Source: Paranoxybacillus vitaminiphilus
GTDB taxonomy: Bacteria; Bacillota; Bacilli; Bacillales; Anoxybacillaceae
NCBI RefSeq assembly: GCF_003259935.1
Contig: NZ_QLMH01000002.1
Location: 62,001 to 126,000 of the forward strand
DNA: 64,000 bases
Direction of reading: 5' to 3'
Under the pieces are notes generated by a model. It was not told where the DNA came from. It worked only from the letters and a program-made list of their open reading frames with translations, and searched no databases. This document shows positions 1 through 10,056 of the stretch, piece by piece (positions within the stretch are counted from its first letter, which is position 1; each line of letters starts with the position of its first letter). Both the position numbers and the translations under genes were made by a program.

Positions 1-20
1 TATAGGCCCAAAGCCTTATA

Positions 21-94
21 TGGAGCGGGTGATGGGAATCGAACCCACGACATCAGCTTGGAAGGCTGAGGTTTTACCACTAAACTACACCCGC
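21..94 (-). tRNA. tRNA-Gly (anticodon TCC)
   Basis: Read on the minus strand this folds as a complete 74-nt tRNA with acceptor stem GCGGGTG, anticodon loop CTTCCAA (anticodon TCC), T-loop GGTTCGATTCC and an encoded 3' CCA. It is the last tRNA of the minus-strand array visible here. Its 5' half is copied twice more in the tandem repeat just upstream (in transcription order). Confidence 0.95.
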
Positions 95-221
95 ATTTTG
101 TTACTCACTTTTCTATATTTATCTCCGCTACGCACCGTCATGCCTCTTCCTCTGCCAGCTGATTCGGAGATGATGGATGCGTCGAGGCAACTCGCCGCCT
201 ATTCATGGATGCATCGCTCGT

Positions 222-252
222 GGCTGAGGTTTTACCACTAAACTACACCCGC
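222..252 (-). pseudogene. tRNA-Gly(TCC) 5'-half fragment
   Basis: These bases repeat the first ~31 nt of the intact tRNA-Gly(TCC), including acceptor 5' strand and D-arm, without change. The sequence on the 3' side of the anticodon stem is missing and is replaced by repeat spacer. It cannot fold as a tRNA and is a remnant of tandem duplication. Confidence 0.85.
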
Positions 253-379
253 ATTTTGTTACTCACTCTTCTATATTTATCTCCGCTACGCACCGTCATG
301 CCTCTTCCTCTGCCAGCTGATTCGGAGATGATGGATGCGTCGAGGCAACTCGCCGCTCATTCATGGAAGTGTCGCTCGC

Positions 380-408
380 GGCTGAGGTTTACCGCTAAAC
401 TACTTCCG
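380..408 (-). pseudogene. chimeric tRNA-Gly 5'-half fragment
   Basis: This is the third, degenerate repeat of the tRNA-Gly 5' half. On the minus strand its outer end reads CGGAAGTAGTTTAG, which matches the start of tRNA-Gly(GCC) rather than that of tRNA-Gly(TCC), while the inner end matches the TCC gene. That suggests recombination between the two glycine tRNA genes. Confidence 0.7.
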
Positions 409-421
409 TATTTGATATTGA

Positions 422-495
<74 letters not shown>

Positions 496-503
496 ATGTC
501 CTA

Positions 504-575
504 AGCGGAAGACGGGACTCGAACCCGCGACCCCCACCTTGGCAAGGTGATGTTCTACCACTGAACTACTTCCGC
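504..575 (-). tRNA. tRNA-Gly (anticodon GCC), CCA not encoded
   Basis: The minus-strand cloverleaf starts GCGGAAGTAG, has anticodon loop TTGCCAA (GCC) and a full acceptor stem closed by CTTCCGC. The bases after the discriminator read TAG instead of CCA, so the CCA end must be added after transcription. The other six tRNAs here encode CCA. Confidence 0.95.
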
Positions 576-581
576 ACATGT

Positions 582-656
582 TGGCTGGGGTAGCTGGATT
601 CGAACCAGCGCATCACGGAGTCAAAGTCCGTTGCCTTACCACTTGGCTATACCCCA
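582..656 (-). tRNA. tRNA-Gln (anticodon TTG)
   Basis: The 75-nt minus-strand cloverleaf starts TGGGGTATAGCC, has anticodon loop CTTTGAC (TTG), T-arm GGTTCGAATCC and encoded CCA. Confidence 0.96.
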
Positions 657-745
657 TTGTAAGCACTCAGAAACAACTTCGCGAACCCACATCAGAGGAC
701 GATATTTACGAAAATAATTTGGTAACGGCACATCGCTGTTCTAAA

Positions 746-822
746 TGGGGCGACTAGTGGGAATCGAACCCACGCATGCCAGAGCCACAATCTGGTGCGT
801 TAACCACTTCGCCATAGCCGCC
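746..822 (-). tRNA. tRNA-His (anticodon GTG)
   Basis: The minus-strand cloverleaf has the extra G(-1) opposite discriminator C that is diagnostic of tRNA-His, anticodon loop TTGTGGC (GTG), and encoded CCA. A spacer of about 90 bp separates it from tRNA-Gln; nothing recognisable is in that spacer. Confidence 0.96.
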
Positions 823-830
823 ATCATCTT

Positions 831-904
831 TGGCAGGGGCAGTAGGAATCGAACCCACACCGGAGGTTTTGGAGACCTCTGTTCTACCATTAAACTATGC
901 CCCT
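831..904 (-). tRNA. tRNA-Trp (anticodon CCA)
   Basis: The minus-strand cloverleaf starts AGGGGCATAGTT, has anticodon loop CTCCAAA (CCA), T-arm GGTTCGATTCC and encoded 3' CCA. Confidence 0.96.
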
Positions 905-943
905 ATCGCTTTTTTATGCTTATATTGTCAATATATTGCCAAA

Positions 944-1028
944 TGGTGGAGGGGGACGGATTCGAACCGCCGAACCCAAAGGGAGCGGATTTACAGTCCG
1001 CCGCGTTTGGCCGCTTCGCTACCCCTCC
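944..1028 (-). tRNA. tRNA-Tyr (anticodon GTA)
   Basis: The 85-nt minus-strand cloverleaf has a class-II long variable arm, anticodon loop CTGTAAA (GTA), and encoded CCA. It is the promoter-proximal tRNA of the operon. Confidence 0.96.
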
Positions 1029-1054
1029 AAATATTTTAAAAGCAAGCAAGAATT

Positions 1055-1082
1055 ATTATATTCAAATATAGGATGTTGTCAA
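1055..1082 (-). promoter_or_regulatory. Promoter P1 of the tRNA operon
   Basis: The minus strand has TTGACA (1077-1082), a 16-bp spacer and TATAAT (1055-1060), both perfect sigma-A hexamers. The expected start lies about 20 nt before tRNA-Tyr, so this array has its own promoter and begins with Tyr. Confidence 0.85.
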
Positions 1083-1138
1083 TATATTTTACATACAAAA
1101 ATTCAGCAAAAACGATTTGATCGAACGACAGCTTCCTC

Positions 1139-1167
1139 AATTTACCACGTTCTATTATGTTTGTCAA
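1139..1167 (-). promoter_or_regulatory. Candidate upstream promoter P2 of the tRNA operon
   Basis: The minus strand has TTGACA (1162-1167), a 17-bp spacer and TAAATT (1139-1144). It stands in tandem about 85 bp upstream of P1, an arrangement common for stable-RNA operons. Confidence 0.55.
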
Positions 1168-1295
1168 TATATTTTTCGATTGTGACAGCCTACCAATAAT
1201 ATTATAGCGCGTTTTTTATTATTTACGTATAATTTTATCATAAACTTTCAACTTCATCGGCACATTACATCAATCATGAAAGGAGATGGCCTAAA

Positions 1296-1583
1296 GTGAA
1301 GCTGTCTTTTGTTGAATTATTGAACGCTTACCGCCAACTATGGTCCAATCGTTCTTTAGCAAACGCCCAAAACTTAAATGAGGAAAACAGCAAGCAACTA
1401 TTGCTTGAAACGATTGAAAAAGAACTGCGCGATGAAATGACACATCCGCGCGTGCGGCAGTCGCCTGAAGTGAAATTTTACATCGCGCTGCAACGAATTA
1501 TGCTCTCCTCGCTAAACGATCATGAAAAACTCGAGTTAATTAAGCTGCATCTTGAAGTCATGAATAAAATTAGTCATTATTGA
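1296..1583 (+). CDS. Hypothetical 95-aa protein
   Basis: I do not recognise the family. The protein is short, helical-looking and charged (LNEENSKQLLLETIEKELRDE and similar stretches), with no signal peptide or membrane segment. The GTG start is chosen because AAAGGAGAT lies at 1279-1287 with normal spacing and there is no nearby alternative. A strong terminator follows directly, so it is probably monocistronic. It diverges from the tRNA operon across an AT-rich 266-bp gap that holds the tRNA promoters. I am confident it is a real gene but cannot name a function. Confidence 0.7.
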   Translation: MKLSFVELLNAYRQLWSNRSLANAQNLNEENSKQLLLETIEKELRDEMTHPRVRQSPEVKFYIALQRIMLSSLNDHEKLELIKLHLEVMNKISHY

Positions 1584-1603
1584 GCTTTTTCTCACTGCAC
1601 CGC

Positions 1604-1630
1604 AAAAGAGCCAAACACGGCTCTTTTTTT
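1604..1630 (+). terminator. Rho-independent terminator
   Basis: AAAGAGCC pairs with GGCTCTTT around a 6-nt loop, followed by a run of T. It ends the 95-aa gene. Confidence 0.9.
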
Positions 1631-1694
1631 CGCATAAAACAGCGATATTCGCAAAAAATATGTAGCGAAATTATTCTTTTAGGGAGGAATTTTT

Positions 1695-2138
1695 GTGTCG
1701 TTCATTCCGTACGATCCATTCCGTCATTTCGATACGATAAGACGCGATTTTGATCGTTTCTTCTCAACGGACTTTCCTGCGTTATTTTCCCGCTTTAATG
1801 AACATATGAGCATGCCGCGCATCGATATGCACGAAACGGACCATGAGTACATTGTTTCTTGCGATTTGCCTGGTCTTGAGAAAAAAGAAGATGTAAACAT
1901 TGATGTGAACAACAACGTGTTAACGATTAGCGGCACTATCGAGCGCAACAAAGATATAAAAGAAGAACAGCTCCATCGCCGCGAACGTTTTTTCGGGCGG
2001 TTCCAGCGTTCGATTACGCTGCCGGCCAACGCTTCTGCCGAGAATATAAAAGCATCGTATAAAAACGGCGTGCTTGAAATTCATATTCCAAAAACGGTTT
2101 CCCAACATAAAAAGCGCGTCGATATTGAGTTTCATTAA
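1695..2138 (+). CDS. Hsp20/alpha-crystallin small heat-shock protein
   Basis: The 147-aa protein is a small heat-shock chaperone that holds unfolding proteins in an ATP-independent way. Residues 1-40 form a short Phe/Arg-rich N-arm (DPFRHFDTIRRDFDRFF), residues ~40-130 the alpha-crystallin beta-sandwich (RIDMHETDHEYIVSCDLPG, then NNVLTISG), and the C-terminal extension carries the IPK-type anchor. The size is normal for the family. The GTG start is supported by GGGAGGA at 1682-1688. A dispersed palindrome right after the stop probably ends transcription against the converging ganR-like gene. A second, divergent Hsp20 gene lies at 19243. Confidence 0.93.
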   Translation: MSFIPYDPFRHFDTIRRDFDRFFSTDFPALFSRFNEHMSMPRIDMHETDHEYIVSCDLPGLEKKEDVNIDVNNNVLTISGTIERNKDIKEEQLHRRERFFGRFQRSITLPANASAENIKASYKNGVLEIHIPKTVSQHKKRVDIEFH

Positions 2139-2157
2139 TGAATAACAGAGCATAAAA

Positions 2158-2253
2158 AGAGGCTGTTTCATAAGGGTCTGAGCTTACACAACACAAACAG
2201 CCAACAGTATACAGTGTGTGTAAGTCCGACCCTTTGTTTTTAAGACAGCCTCT
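2158..2253. repeat. Dispersed palindromic element, copy 1
   Basis: Outer arms AGAGGCTGT and ACAGCCTCT enclose inner arms AAGGGTCTGAGCTTACACA and its near-complement. It lies between converging gene ends and can act as a two-way terminator. The element recurs through the window. Confidence 0.9.
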
Positions 2254-2255
2254 GT

Positions 2256-3260
<1,005 letters not shown>

Positions 3261-3326
3261 CTAACATCCTTTCTGACCGCTCCCCAATCCCGTTTGCCAT
3301 CTTTCATAAACGGCTGAATTTTTTAT

Positions 3327-5276
3327 TCATTCCACTTTGATAATTTTACTTTCGTATGGCAAAAGCTCTATATCTGCAAATTTTTTTCTTTCTGACGTAT
3401 GATTCAGTAAAAATAAATACTCTTTGTCACCACATGTTCGTTTATAAACTTCCAAGCCATCATCACTTTCAACGTACCAAATTTGTTTTAACTCGACAAC
3501 TTCTTTGGCCATTTCGGAGATTAATTCTTCATCGACACCGCCGCCAATATAATAAACAGTGCCTTTGCCGTAATGGTTTTTCGTTACAGCAGCTAACGGG
3601 AAAAACGGATCTTCATATCGGTAAAGAACTTCAGCCGTAGTCGGAGTAATAAGATCCCGCCATACCGTACAATTGAATCGTTTTCCTGCATACTTTCCTT
3701 CGCCGATAATCGGAACGGATTGCGACACAGATAACGACTCAACTTCATGAATTTCAATTCCCGCTATCTCTTTCACATATCCTGGTAATACTTGTTTAAA
3801 ATGAATGTTATTATTTTTGTCCTTTAGACCGGTACGGAAAGTGAAGATGAGCACACCGCCATTTTCAACAAATTCCGTAAAACGCCGGCCAAGCTCTTGA
3901 TCGATAATTTGCAACGCCGGAACAAGCAGTACTTTATATTTTGCAAAATCTCTGTTAACCGGAATGACATCGATATGTGCATTTAATTTATAAAACGGTG
4001 TATATAACCGCAGCAGCTCATTCGTAAAATCAAATCCTTCACTTTGCTGCTGGAATCTCCAGGACCAAATATTATCGTAGTCATACAAAACAGCGATATC
4101 TGCCTTAATTTCTGATTGAAGCACATCTTCATATTGGACAATATCGGAAAAAACATTTTGAACTTCCTTATATTTCCGTCCCCGGCGATTGCTGTGATCA
4201 ACAATTCCGTAACAAAACTGCTCTGCCCCTTTGTTCATCCCGCGCCAACGGAAATAAAGCATATTCGTACAACCGTGGGCAAATGCTTGATATGACCACA
4301 TTTTCGCTTGATTAGGACGAGGCAAATACCCAATCACATTATGGCCTTGGGCGCCCATTAATTCTTCGACAATCCAGTAGTTTTTGCCGAGCAGTCCCCG
4401 GTTGAAATCATGGGTCATCGCGATCGCTGCCGGCGGGATTGGTTCAGCTAAACCGCCCCATACAGGATAGTTATCATAGGAAACAAAGTCGAGCCATCTC
4501 ACATTTTCCTCATGGTCAAACCATTTATTAAAAAAGCCGCCGGATACGTTCGTTGTTACAAGCTGATGTTCACCTTTATATTGACGGACAATACGGATCA
4601 TCTCATGAGCATAACTATTGACAGAATACGAACGAAAACGGGCCCAATCAAGCTGTAAAGACGGGTTATGTGTTGTGATCGTCTTTTTTGGAATTGGAAT
4701 TTCCGTAAAATCGTTATATGTTTGTCCCCAGAAAATCGTGCCGTATGCTTCATTTAATTTGTCAATCGTCTTGTATTTGTCTTGCAAAAAACGCTGAAAG
4801 GCTTCGTGACATTGTTCACAGTAACACATGTCGCTTCCTTCATGACCAAATTCGTTATCAATTTGCCATGCGACAATGGCCTTCTCATCTCGATAATGCT
4901 CAACAAGTTTTTTTGTAATACGCGCGCTATACTCACGATATGTCTTTGAATTAAAACAATATTGCCGCCGTCCGCCAAAAACGCGGGTATTCCCATTTTC
5001 GTCCTTCGATAAAATATCCGGATGTTTTTTGGCAAGCCACGCCGGAAAAGTCGCAGTCGGCGTTCCAAACATAACGGACAAACCGTATTCTTTTAGTTTA
5101 CTAATGACATGGTCGAAGAAAGAAAAGTCAAATTCCCCTTCTTTTGGTTCCATTAAATGCCACGCAAATTCACCGATTCGGACAATATTCGCTCCCAATT
5201 CTTTAATTCCTTGTATATCTTCTTCAAGCATTTCTTTTGGCCAATGTTCTGGATAATAGTCTACTCCTACATACAT
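3327..5276 (-). CDS. ganA: GH42 beta-galactosidase
   Basis: The 649-aa enzyme hydrolyses terminal beta-galactosyl residues inside the cell; there is no signal peptide. The N-terminal TIM barrel has the GH42 acid/base in WQIDNEFGH (Glu142) and the nucleophile in WIVEELMG (Glu304). Cys107 with the CYCEQC group (Cys151, 153, 156) forms the usual zinc site, followed by the trimerisation and beta-sandwich domains. The length is typical of GH42. Its ATG overlaps the stop of the upstream mutarotase-like gene by one base (TGATG), which implies translational coupling. It probably acts on galacto-oligosaccharides brought in by the ABC importer of the same locus. Confidence 0.93.
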   Translation of the reverse strand: MYVGVDYYPEHWPKEMLEEDIQGIKELGANIVRIGEFAWHLMEPKEGEFDFSFFDHVISKLKEYGLSVMFGTPTATFPAWLAKKHPDILSKDENGNTRVFGGRRQYCFNSKTYREYSARITKKLVEHYRDEKAIVAWQIDNEFGHEGSDMCYCEQCHEAFQRFLQDKYKTIDKLNEAYGTIFWGQTYNDFTEIPIPKKTITTHNPSLQLDWARFRSYSVNSYAHEMIRIVRQYKGEHQLVTTNVSGGFFNKWFDHEENVRWLDFVSYDNYPVWGGLAEPIPPAAIAMTHDFNRGLLGKNYWIVEELMGAQGHNVIGYLPRPNQAKMWSYQAFAHGCTNMLYFRWRGMNKGAEQFCYGIVDHSNRRGRKYKEVQNVFSDIVQYEDVLQSEIKADIAVLYDYDNIWSWRFQQQSEGFDFTNELLRLYTPFYKLNAHIDVIPVNRDFAKYKVLLVPALQIIDQELGRRFTEFVENGGVLIFTFRTGLKDKNNNIHFKQVLPGYVKEIAGIEIHEVESLSVSQSVPIIGEGKYAGKRFNCTVWRDLITPTTAEVLYRYEDPFFPLAAVTKNHYGKGTVYYIGGGVDEELISEMAKEVVELKQIWYVESDDGLEVYKRTCGDKEYLFLLNHTSERKKFADIELLPYESKIIKVE

Positions 5277-6214
5277 CAGTTATTCCCTCCTATTTCCATT
5301 TGAAACCACCATGTAAATGAACAATAAGGTTGAATCGAACCAACTTTGCGGATGGCATGGGCAACATATAAATTGTCATATACACCTGTACACGGCTCCA
5401 GCGCTAAGTTATAATCGCCGCGGTAGCCGCCTTGCGTTTTCCAAATGCCTAAATACGGAATTTTATCAACTGGATAATGATAAGTAAGCGAACGCTTTAT
5501 GTCTTCCTGCACAATGCCGCATCTTCCTTCTTTTATAGGCTCGATAAAATAAAATTTTTCGCAATTGTTTGCACAAGCCGGTTCCATTTTTGATAAATCG
5601 AGCGGCTGACCTGTTTTTTGCGAGATAGTAATTGGATAGTTATGGATCGTTCCCCATTCTCCAAGATGCTCTGTGCTGTGTTCGACTGTCATCACTTTCG
5701 TTAAATAACGCGGAACAATTATTTTGGTAAATTCATTGCACCGCAATAAGGCGTGCGGTGTCCATATAAAATAAAATGGTTCATCACTATGATTCGTTGC
5801 TTCATAGGCAAAACATAAGCGGTTTTTCTCAAGCCGCACCTGCTTTTTCAACGTATAAGGAAAAACAGGACTTTTCACTGAAAAAATGACGGTTTCTCCT
5901 TCGATTTTATGAGACCATGGAAGTGCCCAAACTTCGCCGTGGTCAGGTATCGGTTTTCCGCTAACCGGGTCGACACATGCATCAATCGTTGGAAACACCT
6001 CATCAAATCCGCTTGAATCATAATGAGAAAACGATGCACCGTAAGGCGGAAGAGAAAGAACATCATCTTTTGCTTGAAATAGCCATTCCCAATTTGCTTG
6101 TTTATCGTAAAAAGAGGCAAGTTTGCTGCCGTACACCGGAAGAAAGGTAGCTTTCATATATTCGTTTTCTAAAATAATACTGTCGAGACCTTTAAATGTT
6201 CCTTCTTTAATCAT
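5276..6214 (-). CDS. Galactose mutarotase-like (aldose 1-epimerase superfamily) protein
   Basis: The 312-aa protein has the beta-sandwich features of the GalM/YihR superfamily: an early LPVYGSKLASF segment, HGEVWALPW, and FIWTPHALL. It lacks an easily placed full set of classical GalM catalytic motifs, so the exact reaction is open; interconversion of alpha and beta galactose anomers, or recognition of a related sugar, is likely. It sits between galT (8-nt overlap with the galT end) and the beta-galactosidase gene, which supports a role in feeding beta-galactose into the Leloir pathway. Confidence is high for the fold and moderate for the substrate. Confidence 0.75.
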   Translation of the reverse strand: MIKEGTFKGLDSIILENEYMKATFLPVYGSKLASFYDKQANWEWLFQAKDDVLSLPPYGASFSHYDSSGFDEVFPTIDACVDPVSGKPIPDHGEVWALPWSHKIEGETVIFSVKSPVFPYTLKKQVRLEKNRLCFAYEATNHSDEPFYFIWTPHALLRCNEFTKIIVPRYLTKVMTVEHSTEHLGEWGTIHNYPITISQKTGQPLDLSKMEPACANNCEKFYFIEPIKEGRCGIVQEDIKRSLTYHYPVDKIPYLGIWKTQGGYRGDYNLALEPCTGVYDNLYVAHAIRKVGSIQPYCSFTWWFQMEIGGNN

Positions 6215-7730
6215 GGCGACTCTCCTGCACTTTCTTTAAAAATCGCTGAAAAGCTACTTTTCCTTCTCTTGTTCTTTTGAATACTCCGGCATGTTCAAGC
6301 ACTTTTTCAAATCGTTTCCCCGTTTCATGCCGGAGAATTTCGTGCACGTTGTCATAAGTAATCGAACGGTACTTATGGGAAAGTTCTTCGTACCAATCCC
6401 AATGTTTTAGCATTGATTCTTCCCACTCGTTGCGGTTCGTTCGCTGAATCAAATAATCCGCCAACTTGTTTAATTCAGCGGCTAATCTCCCCGGCAGTAC
6501 CGCAAGCCCCATCACTTCAATGAGACCGATATTTTCTTTTTTAATATGGTGCAGCTCTTCGTGTGGATGAAAAATGCCGTACGGATACTGAGCGGAGGTA
6601 CGGTTATTCCTTAGAACGATGTCCATTTCATACAAACCGCTGCGGCGTCTGGCAATTGGCGTAACGGTATTGTGCGGTATATCCCCACTGAAAGCATAAA
6701 TATCGGCTGATGGGTCGCTATATTGTTTCCATGTTCGATAAATAAGATCGGCAGCATTCAATACTTCTTCTTTCGTTCCGCGCACACGAATGACTGACAT
6801 CGGCCAACGAACAATGCCTACTGTCAGCGATGGATACAACGGAAGGTTGATTTTCTCTTCTATTTCTGCCTTTTCAATCGCGAACGTATATTTGCCGCCT
6901 TGATAATGGTCATGTGACAAAATGGAACCGCCGACAATCGGCAAATCGGCATTAGAGCCGATAAAGTAATGCGGAAATTGCTCGATAAACTCCAGCAAGC
7001 GCACAAATGTTTCTCTTCCCATTTTCATCGGAACGTGCTCGCGGCTGAAAACGATGCAATGCTCATTGTAATAAACATATGGAGAATATTGAAAACACCA
7101 TTGCTCTCCGGCAAGAGTCAGCGGAATGACACGATGATTTGAACGGGCCGGATGGCGAAGCGTGCCTTCGTATCCTTCGTTTTCTGCACAAAGTAAGCAG
7201 GCTGGGTAGCTGGATGCCGGCAAATCTCTTAATCTCGCAATTTCTTTCGGATCCTTTTCCGGCTTTGCTAGATTGATCGTCATGTCAAATTCTCCATATG
7301 CTGTTTCGGCTTTCCATATTTTATTTTTCGCAAGACGATTGCTGCGGATATAGTTGGAAGCAATATTGAATGAATAGAACCAATCGGTTGCTTTCTCAGG
7401 ATGCTCATGATATCTTTGATAAAATTCACGAATGATTTCGGACGGCCGCGCCATTAAACAATTCATAATATTGGCGTCTAAAATATCCCTTTCCGTCACC
7501 GTGTTTGTCTCCAACCGTCCATGTTCATATGCCCAGTCTAATATATTTTCGAGAATCGAATCACAAGATGCGCCAATCTCATCCGCTTTTATTTCTACAC
7601 TTTTCCATTCTTCCAGCTTTAAAGTAGCTAAAATCCGGTTTCTTGCATAAATCGCATCTTCGGGATGAAGCAAGCCTTGCTTGATTCCATATTGAATAAG
7701 CTTTTCAATCTCTTCGTAAATATGGATCAT
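6207..7730 (-). CDS. galT: UDP-glucose--hexose-1-phosphate uridylyltransferase, class II
   Basis: The protein exchanges UMP between UDP-glucose and galactose-1-phosphate in the Leloir pathway. It belongs to the long Firmicute GalT-2 type, with motifs such as PACLLCAENEGYEG, GGSILSHDHYQGG and FSGDIPHNTVTPIARRR. The open frame extends to 7799, but that would overlap galE by 68 nt. I chose the ATG at 7730, right after the galE stop, with GGGGTG as ribosome site, giving 507 aa, normal for the class. It is translated between galE and the mutarotase-like gene. Confidence 0.93.
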   Translation of the reverse strand: MIHIYEEIEKLIQYGIKQGLLHPEDAIYARNRILATLKLEEWKSVEIKADEIGASCDSILENILDWAYEHGRLETNTVTERDILDANIMNCLMARPSEIIREFYQRYHEHPEKATDWFYSFNIASNYIRSNRLAKNKIWKAETAYGEFDMTINLAKPEKDPKEIARLRDLPASSYPACLLCAENEGYEGTLRHPARSNHRVIPLTLAGEQWCFQYSPYVYYNEHCIVFSREHVPMKMGRETFVRLLEFIEQFPHYFIGSNADLPIVGGSILSHDHYQGGKYTFAIEKAEIEEKINLPLYPSLTVGIVRWPMSVIRVRGTKEEVLNAADLIYRTWKQYSDPSADIYAFSGDIPHNTVTPIARRRSGLYEMDIVLRNNRTSAQYPYGIFHPHEELHHIKKENIGLIEVMGLAVLPGRLAAELNKLADYLIQRTNRNEWEESMLKHWDWYEELSHKYRSITYDNVHEILRHETGKRFEKVLEHAGVFKRTREGKVAFQRFLKKVQESRHD

Positions 7731-7731
7731 A

Positions 7732-8718
7732 TTAAGCACCCCGATATCCGTTTGGTTTTGCTTGATGCCACTGCCATGCCGATGCAACAATCTCATCAAT
7801 ATTGGTGTACTTCGGTTCCCATCCGAGTTCCCGCTTTGCTTTTTCCGAAGAAGCGACTAACCGCGCTGGATCGCCCGCACGTCTTGGCACGACCCGAGCC
7901 GGGATGTCATGACCTGTCACACGGCGGGCGGCTTCGATGACTTCTTTCACGCTAAAACCATTACCATTGCCAAGATTATAGATGCTGCTTTCTGCTCCAC
8001 TTCGCAGCTTTTCTACCGCCAAAATATGCGCATCAACTAAATCAACAACGTGAATGTAGTCACGTATGCATGTTCCATCAGGCGTATCATAATCGTCTCC
8101 AAAAATATGAATCTCGTCTCTTTGGCCCAGCGCCACTTTTAAAACGAGAGGGATTAAGTGTGTTTCCGGGTTGTGATCTTCTCCGATTATCATTCCGTAT
8201 GCTCCGGCTACATTGAAATATCGCAATGAAATATAACGAATTCCATGGGAACGGCTTACCCATTTCATCATTTTTTCCATCGCCAATTTCGTTTCACCGT
8301 ACGTACTGGTCGGGACGGTCGGGTCTGTTTCAACGATCGGAATTTGCTTTGGCTCGCCGTATACAGCTGCTGTTGATGAAAAGACAATTTGCTTTACAGC
8401 GAATTCGTTCATCACCTCAAGAAGAACTTGTGTGCCATAAACGTTGTTATCGTAATATTTAAGCGGTTCCTGCATGCTTTCTCCTACTAGTGAATTCGCG
8501 GCAAAATGAACAACGGTTTCAATGTCATGTTTTCGGAACACGTTTCGTAAAAATTCACGATCGCGAATATCTCCTTTGTAAAAATGCGCTTGAGGATGAA
8601 CCGCTTTAATGTGGCCTGTTTGCAGGTTGTCGACAACAACGACTTGTTCTCCCTTTTCAATTAAACGGTACACTGCATGGCTTCCAATATATCCGGCACC
8701 ACCGCATACGAGAATCAT
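7732..8718 (-). CDS. galE: UDP-glucose 4-epimerase
   Basis: The 328-aa short-chain dehydrogenase-type enzyme converts UDP-galactose to UDP-glucose. It has the NAD-binding GGAGYIGSH motif (residues 6-14), the catalytic SSTAAVYG serine, and the Tyr140-x3-Lys144 pair in STYGETK. Its start overlaps the galK stop by 4 nt and its stop is adjacent to the galT start, so galK-galE-galT form a tightly coupled Leloir operon. Confidence 0.96.
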   Translation of the reverse strand: MILVCGGAGYIGSHAVYRLIEKGEQVVVVDNLQTGHIKAVHPQAHFYKGDIRDREFLRNVFRKHDIETVVHFAANSLVGESMQEPLKYYDNNVYGTQVLLEVMNEFAVKQIVFSSTAAVYGEPKQIPIVETDPTVPTSTYGETKLAMEKMMKWVSRSHGIRYISLRYFNVAGAYGMIIGEDHNPETHLIPLVLKVALGQRDEIHIFGDDYDTPDGTCIRDYIHVVDLVDAHILAVEKLRSGAESSIYNLGNGNGFSVKEVIEAARRVTGHDIPARVVPRRAGDPARLVASSEKAKRELGWEPKYTNIDEIVASAWQWHQAKPNGYRGA

Positions 8719-9896
8719 ACAACCGTCTCCTTTTCCTCTAAAATTTCTCCTGCCCCGTCGCCAATCTTCACAACATAAAAACTCGCTTCGTAGCCCACTT
8801 TATTCACATATTCTTTTCCTACTTCATCGATAAATGAGTCGATATATTCATTTCGGACAATATTCACCGTGCAGCCGCCGAAACCGGCGCCTGTCATTCG
8901 CGCTCCAATTGTCCCTTTATGCTTCCATGCCGCCTCCACAAGTGTATCTAACTCTATTCCTGTTACTTCATAGTCATCGCGCAAAGAAAGATGCGACTCT
9001 TTCATTAGTTCACCAAACTGCTGTAAATCGCCTCTTTCCAAAATCGACACCGCTTGTTTTGTGCGTTCATTTTCTGAGACAACATGGCGCACACGCTTCT
9101 GTTCCATAGGAGAAAGAAGCGTTTTATACTGTTCAAACTGCTCATTCGTTAAGTCACATAAAGAGTCAATGTCAACATGCTGTTTTAGCTTAAAAAGAGC
9201 TGCTTCACACGTTGCCCGGCGCTCATTGTAGGCTGAGTCAGCTAAGCCGCGTTTTTTGTTCGTATTCGCAATCACAATCGAGCAATCCATCATGTCAACA
9301 GGTAAATGACGATATTCAAGCGTTTGGCAGTTTAATAAAATCGCATGTCCTTTTTTTCCAAACCCTACTGCAAACTGGTCCATAATCCCGCAGTTCACAC
9401 CGATATATTCATTTTCAACTTTTTGGCTCAATTTCACGAGCTCCATCATATCAAGCTTTGCATCGAACAGTTCATTCATCAATACAGCCGTTACCAACTC
9501 AATCGATGCGGATGATGATAGCCCGGCACCGTTTGGAATATTGCCGTAATACATAATTTCTAAGCCTCTGTTTATCGGCTGCATATGCTGCACGGCCGCT
9601 ATAATCCCTTTTGGATAATTCGCCCAACCGTGTTGTTCATGAAATGATAAATCTTTATAATCAACCGTAATCATGCCCGCTTCAGGGAAATTTTTGGAAT
9701 ATAAACGAATAGACGAGTCAGCCGTTTGCCGGACAAGCGCATATGTCCCAATATGCAGCGCACACGGCAATACATGCCCGCCGTTATAATCTGTATGTTC
9801 GCCGATTAAATTGACACGCCCCGGCGCAAAAAAGATGCGAATCTCTTCCTCTTTTCCGCCGAATAACTGAAGAAAGTCTCTCTTTAAATGTTTCAT
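8715..9896 (-). CDS. galK: Galactokinase
   Basis: The 393-aa GHMP kinase phosphorylates galactose to galactose-1-phosphate. The galactokinase signature [15 protein letters not shown] is near residues 26-40, the ATP-binding loop [13 protein letters not shown] near 116-128, and the third motif [13 protein letters not shown] near the C-terminus. The ATG is preceded by AGGAGG. It heads the Leloir group, 160 bp downstream of the permease gene; that gap shows no clear terminator, so it may be read through from the transporter promoter. Confidence 0.96.
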   Translation of the reverse strand: MKHLKRDFLQLFGGKEEEIRIFFAPGRVNLIGEHTDYNGGHVLPCALHIGTYALVRQTADSSIRLYSKNFPEAGMITVDYKDLSFHEQHGWANYPKGIIAAVQHMQPINRGLEIMYYGNIPNGAGLSSSASIELVTAVLMNELFDAKLDMMELVKLSQKVENEYIGVNCGIMDQFAVGFGKKGHAILLNCQTLEYRHLPVDMMDCSIVIANTNKKRGLADSAYNERRATCEAALFKLKQHVDIDSLCDLTNEQFEQYKTLLSPMEQKRVRHVVSENERTKQAVSILERGDLQQFGELMKESHLSLRDDYEVTGIELDTLVEAAWKHKGTIGARMTGAGFGGCTVNIVRNEYIDSFIDEVGKEYVNKVGYEASFYVVKIGDGAGEILEEKETVV

Positions 9897-10056
9897 TATT
9901 ATAGTCCTCCTACCTTTACTGCCGCAAACTTCCGCAACGTAGCAGAAACATACCTACTTTTGTTTCCATATAAAAAGCTGAAACCTCTATCTGGACTTAC
10001 ATCTAAATGAATGATAAAAGGGAGCAGTCAATGGTTTGAAGCGGCTGTTATCGATA

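Larger units (their letters stand above)
64..408. repeat. 158-bp tandem duplication containing tRNA-Gly 5' halves
   Basis: The string GGCTGAGGTTT starts at 64, 222 and 380, exactly 158 bp apart. The two full units are nearly identical through the segment ending GAGGCAACTCGCCGC, and the third unit is only begun. Each unit starts with the 5' half of tRNA-Gly(TCC), reading on the minus strand, followed by the same spacer. Only the first copy is joined to a 3' half and forms a whole tRNA. Confidence 0.9.

Noticed and set aside
6207-7799. Longer galT start at 7799
   Set aside because: It would overlap galE by 68 nt and has no ribosome site; the ATG at 7730 follows GGGGTG right after the galE stop.
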